From NCBI GenBank assembly GCA_028869395.1, contig JAGWSE010000165.1, positions 1 through 15,089 of the forward strand: 15,089 nucleotides of DNA, given 5' to 3'. The position numbers and the translations under genes are program-made. This DNA is from Alphaproteobacteria bacterium (GTDB lineage: Bacteria > Pseudomonadota > Alphaproteobacteria > Caulobacterales > Caulobacteraceae). Below, in pieces: positions 1 through 5,623 of this stretch. Below the pieces are notes generated by a model that was not told the origin of the DNA, made no database searches, and saw only the letters and a list, made by a program, of their open reading frames with translations. Each line of letters starts with the position of its first letter. Positions within the stretch are counted from its first letter, which is position 1.

Positions 1-552
<552 letters not shown>

Positions 553-558
553 GGCGGG

Positions 559-590
559 GTTATGGTGACCTTGGCTGGGCGGTGCAAGCG
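559..590 (-). promoter_or_regulatory. Candidate miaB promoter, near-leaderless
   Basis: On the minus strand TTGCAC (587-582) and CATAAC (564-559) are separated by exactly 17 nt, a fair match to housekeeping -35/-10 elements. Only 6 nt separate the -10 from the miaB ATG, so transcription would begin at or next to the start codon. The extended -35 box CGCTTGCACCGCC (590-578) recurs with one mismatch at the same distance from the nfuA start. Promoter function is inferred. Confidence 0.5.
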
Positions 591-601
591 TGGCTCGCCC
601 G

Positions 602-1012
602 CTACTCCTCGACGGGGACGCCATAGAGTTCCAGGCGATGGTCTACGAGCCGATAGCCGAGCTTGCGCGCGATCGCCTCCTGCAGCGCCTCGATCTCCGC
701 ATCGACGAACTCCACGACCTTGCCGGTCTTCATGTCGATCAGGTGGTCGTGGTGGACCTCGGGGTGCTCCTCGTATCGCGCCCGGCCGTCGCCGAAATCG
801 TGGCGGGTGATGATGCCCGCCTCCTCGAAAAGGCGCACTGTGCGGTAAACGGTGGCGATCGAGATGTGCGGGTCGACCGCGTGAGCGCGCCGGTGTAGTT
901 CCTCGACGTCGGGGTGGTCATCAGCCTCCGACAGCACGCGCGCGATCACGCGCCGCTGCTCGGTCATGCGCATGCCCTTGTCGACGCACAGTTTTCCGAT
1001 CCGATCCGACAA
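602..1012 (-). CDS. fur: Fur family ferric uptake regulator
   Basis: Metal-dependent DNA-binding repressor of the Fur family, 136 aa from the chosen start. The winged-helix recognition segment SIATVYRTVRLFEEAGII is at residues 51-68. Metal ligands of the family are visible: H33 region (DDHPDVEEL), HHDH at 87-90, E101 and H125 (VDHRLELYG). The C-terminal CxxC zinc motif of E. coli Fur is absent; C9 is the only cysteine. My recollection is that alphaproteobacterial Fur proteins commonly lack it. The frame stays open to a TTG at 1039, but that has no ribosome site. The TTG at 1012 has GGAG 7 nt upstream (1023-1020) and gives MSDRIGKLCVDKGMRMTEQRR, the usual family N-terminus, so I chose it. It lies 40 nt after rimI and is probably cotranscribed. 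Mur, Zur and PerR are alternatives within the family; the GMRMTEQRRVIA and TVYRTVRLFEEAGI style fits Fur proper. Confidence 0.93.
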   Translation of the reverse strand: MSDRIGKLCVDKGMRMTEQRRVIARVLSEADDHPDVEELHRRAHAVDPHISIATVYRTVRLFEEAGIITRHDFGDGRARYEEHPEVHHDHLIDMKTGKVVEFVDAEIEALQEAIARKLGYRLVDHRLELYGVPVEE

Positions 1013-1019
1013 GAAGGCG

Positions 1020-1023
1020 CTCC
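1020..1023 (-). promoter_or_regulatory. Ribosome binding site deciding the fur start
   Basis: GGAG on the minus strand, 7 nt before the TTG at 1012-1010. The upstream alternative TTG at 1039 has no purine-rich sequence at the right distance. This supports a 136-residue Fur with a non-ATG start, which would limit its translation. Confidence 0.55.
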
Positions 1024-1052
1024 AGATTGCCGCTCGCAAGGGAAGGATAGGC

Positions 1053-1514
1053 TCAAGCGCCCGCGAGATCGAGACGCATGACCGCGGCGTCCGTCAGGCC
1101 TTCCTGCCCGCGGTCGTAGTAGCCGCGTCGCACACCCTTGCGCCGGAAGCCGAGACTCTCGTAAAGGCGGATGGCCCCAGGATTGTCGACGGCGACCTCG
1201 AGGAAGCATTCCCGGGCGCCGCGGCTGAGGGCGGCCTCGAGCCCGACCGCGAGCAGGGCCTTGGCGACGCCCTTGCGGCGCGCCTTCGGCGCGACCCCGA
1301 TCGTCAGCACCTCCATCTCCTCGGCCGCCACACGGCAGAGGATGACGCCCAGCGGCGTCTGGTCGGGGCCGTCGGTCAGCGCCAGGAAGCCATAGACGCC
1401 CTCGCCCTCCAGAAGGTCCTCGAACTCGTCTTCGCGCCACGAGGGCTCGAAGGCGCCGGCGTGGGCCTGCGACATGGCCGCGGCCTCTGCGCCGGTGGTG
1501 CGGATGAGTTTCAT
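1053..1514 (-). CDS. rimI: GNAT N-acetyltransferase, RimI-like
   Basis: 153-aa GNAT enzyme. In the RimI family the N-terminal alanine of ribosomal protein S18 is acetylated using acetyl-CoA. The acetyl-CoA loop (motif A) is LTIGVAPKARRKGVAKALL at about 70-88, with the R-x-x-G-x-A type turn RRKGVA. It is followed by FLEVAVDNPGAIRLYESLGF (104-123), the family signature for binding and the catalytic tyrosine region. The ending YYDRGQEGLTDAAVMRLDL resembles the RimI C-terminus. The ATG overlaps the tsaB stop codon by 4 nt (ATGA), so the two are translationally coupled. A tsaB-rimI pair is a common bacterial arrangement and is the main reason for preferring RimI over a generic GNAT. The true substrate cannot be proved from the sequence. 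Confidence 0.88.
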   Translation of the reverse strand: MKLIRTTGAEAAAMSQAHAGAFEPSWREDEFEDLLEGEGVYGFLALTDGPDQTPLGVILCRVAAEEMEVLTIGVAPKARRKGVAKALLAVGLEAALSRGARECFLEVAVDNPGAIRLYESLGFRRKGVRRGYYDRGQEGLTDAAVMRLDLAGA

Positions 1515-2140
1515 GCCGGCAGCTTGGCGTCCGGCGCGCGTAGATAGAGAGGCTTGAGGGGGCCCGGCGATCGCGCCGCGGCGAGCTTCGCCACGGCCCG
1601 GGCGTCGGCGCCTTCGGCCGCGACCACCTGCGCGGTCGGAACGACATCCGCCAGCAGCGGCGCGCCAGAGCCGAGAAGCGTCAGCGGGCGGCCCTGCGAG
1701 ATCTCGGCGATCCGCGCCGCGGCGGTCCCGAGGGTCAGCGCGTCCGGCGCCATGAGGGCGTGGCCGTCTTCGAACGCCTGGGCGTAGACCTGGCCGCGGC
1801 GGGCGTCGATCGCCACGAAAACCAGCCCTGCGGCCTCGGCGGCGATGGCTTCCAGAGCCCCGATGCCGACCGCCGGTATGGCGAGGGCGGACGCCATGCC
1901 CTTGGCGAACGCCACGCCCACCCGAAGGCCCGTGAACGATCCCGGCCCGATGGTCACGCCGACGCGTTCGATGCTCGCGAGCGGCAGACCGGCGTCTGCC
2001 ATGAGCGCCTGCACCATGGGGGCCAGCCGCTCCTGATGGCCTCGCGCCATCGCCTCGCGGGCCGAGGCCAGCACGCGCTGGCCGTCGGTGACGGCCACGG
2101 AGCAGGTCGCCAGGCAGGTGTCGAGGCCGAGGACGATCAC
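1511..2140 (-). CDS. tsaB: TsaB, tRNA threonylcarbamoyladenosine (t6A) biosynthesis protein
   Basis: 209-aa ASKHA-fold protein (formerly YeaZ). It acts with TsaD and TsaE to transfer threonylcarbamoyl to A37 of ANN-decoding tRNAs; TsaB is the non-catalytic scaffold that binds TsaD. The N-terminus MIVLGLDTCLATCSVAV gives the first ATPase-fold strand. GPGSFTGLRVGVAFAKGMA at 65-83 is the diagnostic TsaB motif. The ending PLYLRAPDAKLPA matches the usual family tail. The start is a GTG at 2140-2138, only 4 nt past the nfuA stop codon and without a clear Shine-Dalgarno, so translational coupling is likely. It overlaps rimI downstream by 4 nt. tsaD and tsaE are not in this window. Confidence 0.94.
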   Translation of the reverse strand: MIVLGLDTCLATCSVAVTDGQRVLASAREAMARGHQERLAPMVQALMADAGLPLASIERVGVTIGPGSFTGLRVGVAFAKGMASALAIPAVGIGALEAIAAEAAGLVFVAIDARRGQVYAQAFEDGHALMAPDALTLGTAAARIAEISQGRPLTLLGSGAPLLADVVPTAQVVAAEGADARAVAKLAAARSPGPLKPLYLRAPDAKLPA

Positions 2141-2144
2141 CGGG

Positions 2145-2717
2145 TCAGGAGAGCGTCTGCTCCACCCGCGTCACCTCGGGCACGTAGTGCTTGAGCATGT
2201 TCTCAACGCCGGCGCGCAGCGTGGCCGTGGAGGAGGGGCAGCCGGAGCAGGCGCCGCGCATGTTCAGCCACACCACCCCCGTGTCCGCATCGAAGCGGGA
2301 GAACAGGATGTCGCCGCCGTCCTGCGCCACGGCCGGACGGATGCGGGTGTCCAGCAGGTCCTTGATCTCGGCCACCACCTGGGCGGTCTCGCCTTCATAG
2401 TCGCCCTCGTCGTGGCCCACCGACTGGCTTTCGTCGGCGAACAGCGGCCGGCTGGAGGTGAAGTGGTCCATGATGGCGGCCAGGATCGGCGCCTTCAGGT
2501 GGGACCACTCGCGGGCTTCGGACTTTCCCACCGTCAGGAAGTCGGGGCCGAAGAACACCCGCGTCACGCCTTCGATCGCGAACAGTTCGGTCGCGAGCGG
2601 CGAAACGGCGGCGGCCTCGGGGTCGCGGAAGTCGCGCGAGCCGTCGCCCATGACCTCGCGGCCGGGCAGGAACTTCAGCACCTCGGGGTTCGGCGTGGCT
2701 TCGGTCTGGATGAACAT
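2145..2717 (-). CDS. nfuA: NfuA-like Fe-S cluster scaffold/carrier protein (Nfu_N + NifU domains)
   Basis: 190-aa Fe-S carrier that passes [4Fe-4S] clusters to client enzymes in the cytoplasm. The N-terminal Nfu_N domain (about 1-88) begins MFIQTEATPNPEVLKFLPG, the classic start of the alphaproteobacterial/mitochondrial NFU1 type. The C-terminal NifU domain (about 112-185) holds the cluster-binding GACSGCPSSTATL with C157 and C160. The frame can extend to a TTG at 2723, adding two residues, but the ATG at 2717 gives the standard N-terminus and sits at the same distance from the 13-bp promoter box as miaB does. It lies 61 nt after trpS (measured to the ATG) and 4 nt before tsaB. MiaB, a client-type Fe-S enzyme, is encoded in the same run. 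The symbol is used in the broad sense, since this is the NFU1-like rather than the E. coli A-type-fused NfuA architecture. Confidence 0.92.
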   Translation of the reverse strand: MFIQTEATPNPEVLKFLPGREVMGDGSRDFRDPEAAAVSPLATELFAIEGVTRVFFGPDFLTVGKSEAREWSHLKAPILAAIMDHFTSSRPLFADESQSVGHDEGDYEGETAQVVAEIKDLLDTRIRPAVAQDGGDILFSRFDADTGVVWLNMRGACSGCPSSTATLRAGVENMLKHYVPEVTRVEQTLS

Positions 2718-2723
2718 CGGCAA

Positions 2724-2755
2724 AATGTGGCGCTGGCCGCCTGGCGATGCAAGCG
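2724..2755 (-). promoter_or_regulatory. Candidate nfuA promoter, near-leaderless
   Basis: The box CGCTTGCATCGCC (minus strand, 2755-2743) differs at one base from the box before miaB and also ends exactly 25 nt before the ATG. Reading TTGCAT (2752-2747) as -35, the hexamer after 17 nt is CACATT (2729-2724), a weak -10, 6 nt from the ATG. The -10 match is poor, so promoter function rests mostly on the parallel with miaB. Confidence 0.4.
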
Positions 2756-2778
2756 CGCAGCTTTCATTCCGTATCCAA

Positions 2779-3813
2779 CTAGGAGTTCCAGAACCCCACG
2801 ATCCTGCGCACCTCGGCCATGGTGGGCTGAGCGATCTCGCGGGCGCGGGCGGCGCCGTCCGTCAGGATGCGGTCGATCTCGGCGGGATCGGCGAGCAGGC
2901 GGCGCATCTCCGCGCCGATCGGTCCGAGCTTCTCCACCGCGAGATCGGCGAGCTTCGGCTTGAAGGCGCCGAAGCCCTGACCGGCGAACTCCCTGAGCAC
3001 CGCCTCCACCGAGACGCCCGCCAGGGCGGCGTAGATCCCCACAAGGTTCTTGGCCTCCGCGCGGCTCTCCAGGCCGTCCGCGGTCTCGGGCAGCGGATCT
3101 GGGTCGGTGCGCGCCTTCCTGACCTTCTGCGAGATCGCGTCGGCGTCGTCGGTCAGGTTGATGCGCGAGTAGTCGGACGGGTCCGACTTCGACATCTTCG
3201 CCGTGCCATCCCGCAACGACATGATGCGAGCGCCCGGCCCCTGGATGAGCGGCTCGGGCAGCGGGAAGAAGCCGGGCGCCTGGAAGTCGTGGTTGAACTT
3301 GGCCGCGATGTCGCGGGTGAGCTCGAGGTGCTGCTTCTGGTCCTCGCCCACCGGCACGTGGGTCGCCTTGTAGAGCAGGATGTCGGCCGCCTGGAGCACG
3401 GGATAGTCGTAGAGCCCGATGCTCGCCCGCTCCTTGTGCTTGCCCGCCTTGTCCTTGAACTGGGTCATGCGGTCGAGCCAGCCGATCCGGGCCACGCAAT
3501 TGAACACCCAGGTGAGTTCGGTGTGCTCAGGGACGGCCGACTGCGGGAAGATGGTCGCGACCTTCGGATCCAGGCCGGTCGCGAGGTAGGCCGCGGCGAT
3601 CTCGCGAACCTGCCCCTTCAGCTTCGAAGGCTCCTGCCAGTCGGTGATGGCGTGCAGGTCGGCCACGAAGATGAAGGTCGGGGTCTCGTGCTGCAGCCGC
3701 ACGAATTTCACCAGGGCGCCCAGGTAGTTGCCGAGGTGGAGGTCTCCCGTCGGCTGCACGCCGGAGAGCACGCGTTTCGGGCCCGCGTATTGGGCCGGGG
3801 CATGGTCGGTCAT
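2779..3813 (-). CDS. trpS: Tryptophanyl-tRNA synthetase (class I)
   Basis: 344-aa enzyme charging tRNA-Trp with tryptophan and ATP in the cytoplasm. The Rossmann-fold signature appears as GDLHLGNYLGAL (HIGH equivalent HLGN at 26-29). The second class I motif AKMSKSDPSD is at about 205-214 (KMSKS 206-210). VPVGEDQKQHLELTRDIAAKFN (153-174) is typical of bacterial TrpRS. The ATG at 3813 has AGAAG 9 nt upstream and gives MTDHAPAQYAGPKRVLSGVQPTGD. A TTG at 3852 in the same frame would add 13 residues but lacks support. Length is normal for the family. The gene follows murJ after 130 nt, the longest gap in the minus-strand run, and that gap holds a possible leader peptide and competing hairpins. 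Confidence 0.96.
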   Translation of the reverse strand: MTDHAPAQYAGPKRVLSGVQPTGDLHLGNYLGALVKFVRLQHETPTFIFVADLHAITDWQEPSKLKGQVREIAAAYLATGLDPKVATIFPQSAVPEHTELTWVFNCVARIGWLDRMTQFKDKAGKHKERASIGLYDYPVLQAADILLYKATHVPVGEDQKQHLELTRDIAAKFNHDFQAPGFFPLPEPLIQGPGARIMSLRDGTAKMSKSDPSDYSRINLTDDADAISQKVRKARTDPDPLPETADGLESRAEAKNLVGIYAALAGVSVEAVLREFAGQGFGAFKPKLADLAVEKLGPIGAEMRRLLADPAEIDRILTDGAARAREIAQPTMAEVRRIVGFWNS

Positions 3814-3814
3814 G

Positions 3815-3883
3815 GGGTCAGGCTTCTGGAACGAACGGACAGGCGGGCGCAAGGCCCGGGCTCGGATCGGGTCAGCGGGTCAG
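3815..3883 (-). repeat. Three copies of a 7-bp direct repeat before trpS
   Basis: CTGACCC (minus strand) occurs at 3883-3877, 3875-3869 and 3821-3815. The first two are in tandem as CTGACCCGCTGACCCG, and the last one directly precedes the trpS ATG. The role is unknown; chance is possible in GC-rich DNA. Confidence 0.35.
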
Positions 3884-3921
3884 GCCCGCCATCGCCAGCT
3901 GTTCGTGGTCCGCAGGTGCAT
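3880..3921 (-). CDS. Possible 13-aa leader peptide with two Trp codons upstream of trpS
   Basis: The minus strand of the 130-nt murJ-trpS gap contains ATG at 3921-3919 opening a reading frame MHLRTTNSWRWRA that ends at TGA (3882-3880). It has a good ribosome site, TAGAGG at 3935-3930, 8 nt before the ATG. Two tryptophan codons lie near the end (W9 and W11), as in Trp-sensing leader peptides. The segment carrying the end of the frame (GGCGGGC, 3890-3884) can pair with GCCCGCC at 3848-3842 or partly with CCCGC just downstream. That is suggestive of attenuation but is expected often in GC-rich DNA. No U-run terminator is seen. This is a speculative call. Confidence 0.22.
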   Translation of the reverse strand: MHLRTTNSWRWRA

Positions 3922-3943
3922 GTCTGGAGCCTCTACGTCAGGC

Positions 3944-5614
3944 TCATGCGCCGGACAAGTCCTCAACCGGCTGGGCTTTGGCTCCGCGCCGGCGGCGGAA
4001 GGCGAACTTCAGCTCGGTCATGGTGAGGCCGCCGAAGGCGAACAGGAGCAAGGGGTACGCGCCTCCGGCGGTCGCGCAGACCAGCAGGATGGCGAGCTCT
4101 TTCGCATGGTGGAAGGCGACCGGCGCGAGGAGATGCTGGATCGGACCCCGGTAGTGCGAGGCAAGTCCCAGGAGCGCGCCCATCGTCACGCTCGCGGCGA
4201 CGATGCGGATGATCTTCGAGATCGCCCGCGGGCTCGGCGTGTACTGCCCGGAGCGGTGCAGCCGGTAGGCCATCATGCCCACGTTCAGCCACCAGGCGGT
4301 CGCGGTCGCCGCGGCGATGCCGGCGACGCCGATCAACCGGAACAGGGTGACACCGAGGGCGATATTGACCGCTACCGTGACCAGACCCACCCGCATGGGC
4401 GTCTTGGTGTCCTGGCGGGCGAAGAAGGCGCGGTTGAAGATCTGCGCCAGCACGAAGGCCGGTACGCCCCAGCCGTATTGCAGCAGTGCGCTGGCGGTCT
4501 GGTGGGCGTCGCCGATCGTGAACTCGCCGCGCCTGTAGAGCGCATCGATAAGGAAAAACGGGATCGAGGTGAGCGCCGCGGCGGCCGGAAGGCACAGCGC
4601 CAGGGCGAAGACGATTGCCTGGTCCATGGCCGCCCGCGTCGCCTGGCGGTCGTCGGCGCCGGCGGCCCGGGAGAGCTGCGGCAGCAGCGCCACCCCGATC
4701 GCAACCCCGACCAGCCCCTGCGGCAGCTGGTAGAGTCGATCGCAGACCGCCAGCCAGGTCCTGGCGCCGTTCACATGGCTCACCAGGATCCCCGAGACGA
4801 AGATGTTGATCTGGGTGGCGCTGGCGGCGATGGCTCCGGGCACCGCCAGCATGATCAGCTTCCGGATGTCGGGCGTGAGCCTGGGCCAGCGGAATCCGAC
4901 GTGGGCGCCGCTGCGTTTGCACCCCCACCACAACAGGGCCGCCTGGCTTATGCCGGCGAGAATGACGCCCACCGAGGCCGCTTCCGCCGCCTGCACCGGA
5001 GACCGAGCCGGCAGCACCGCCATCACGGTCCACAGGTTCAGCAGGATGGGCGCGGAGGCCGATAGGATGAACCGGTTGCGCGCGTTGAGCACGCCCGAAA
5101 GGTGGGCGTAGATCGCCATGCACGGCAGGTAGGGCATGGTGATCATGGTGAGCACGATCGCCAGGTGGAATTTCGCGGGGTTGGACGCGAATCCCGGGGC
5201 GATGATGTACATGAGCCACGGCATGGCGAATTCGGCGACGATGGTGAGCGCGACCGTCGCGGTGGCGAGCACAGCCATCGCATCGGCCGCGAGCACGTCG
5301 GCCACCTCTTCCCCGTCCTTCTCGAGACTTCGGGCGTAGGCCGGCACGAATGCAGCTGCGAAGGCGCCTTCGGCGAAAATTCGGCGGAACAGGTTCGGGA
5401 ACGCGAAGGCCGTGTTGAAGGCGTCCGCCGCGATCGTGGCGGACGCGCCCATGTAGGCCGTGACCATCAGGTCGCGGACGAAGCCCATGATGCGGCTGAT
5501 GAGCGTGAAGCCCGAGTAGATCGCGGAGGACCGGATCAGCCCGCCCGTCTTGACGCTGTTGCGCTTCGGCGCGGCCATGGGGGGCTCGGTCACGGGAATC
5601 GGGGTCTCGGTCAC
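3944..5614 (-). CDS. murJ: MurJ (MviN) lipid II flippase
   Basis: Polytopic inner-membrane protein of the MOP superfamily that flips lipid II to the periplasm for peptidoglycan synthesis. The 556-aa product has about 14 hydrophobic segments. Hallmarks are SRIMGFVRD at 40-48, with the conserved arginines of the central cavity, and FRRIFAEGAFAAAFVPAY at 76-93, a diagnostic MurJ stretch. VGVAIGVALLPQLSRAAG and YRRGEFT are further family motifs. A basic cytoplasmic C-terminal tail ends the protein. The longest start is a GTG at 5614-5612, 9 nt after the glnD stop and without a clear Shine-Dalgarno. An ATG at 5578 (MAAPKRNSVKTGG) is a credible alternative, and the first 12 residues are low-complexity. 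Probably cotranscribed with glnD. Confidence 0.95.
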   Translation of the reverse strand: MTETPIPVTEPPMAAPKRNSVKTGGLIRSSAIYSGFTLISRIMGFVRDLMVTAYMGASATIAADAFNTAFAFPNLFRRIFAEGAFAAAFVPAYARSLEKDGEEVADVLAADAMAVLATATVALTIVAEFAMPWLMYIIAPGFASNPAKFHLAIVLTMITMPYLPCMAIYAHLSGVLNARNRFILSASAPILLNLWTVMAVLPARSPVQAAEAASVGVILAGISQAALLWWGCKRSGAHVGFRWPRLTPDIRKLIMLAVPGAIAASATQINIFVSGILVSHVNGARTWLAVCDRLYQLPQGLVGVAIGVALLPQLSRAAGADDRQATRAAMDQAIVFALALCLPAAAALTSIPFFLIDALYRRGEFTIGDAHQTASALLQYGWGVPAFVLAQIFNRAFFARQDTKTPMRVGLVTVAVNIALGVTLFRLIGVAGIAAATATAWWLNVGMMAYRLHRSGQYTPSPRAISKIIRIVAASVTMGALLGLASHYRGPIQHLLAPVAFHHAKELAILLVCATAGGAYPLLLFAFGGLTMTELKFAFRRRRGAKAQPVEDLSGA

Positions 5615-5623
5615 GGCCGCAGG

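Noticed and set aside
577..600. GGGCG/CGCCC inverted repeat between fur and miaB as a fur terminator
   Set aside because: Only 5 bp with a 14-nt loop, no U-run, and it overlaps the better-supported miaB promoter box.
3814..3852. A 13-residue N-terminal extension of TrpRS from TTG at 3852
   Set aside because: No ribosome site at that TTG, while ATG 3813 has AGAAG at 9 nt and gives a normal TrpRS N-terminus.
2458..4026. A 522-codon plus-strand frame across trpS
   Set aside because: It spans two genes and their gap on the opposite strand and has no recognisable protein family features.
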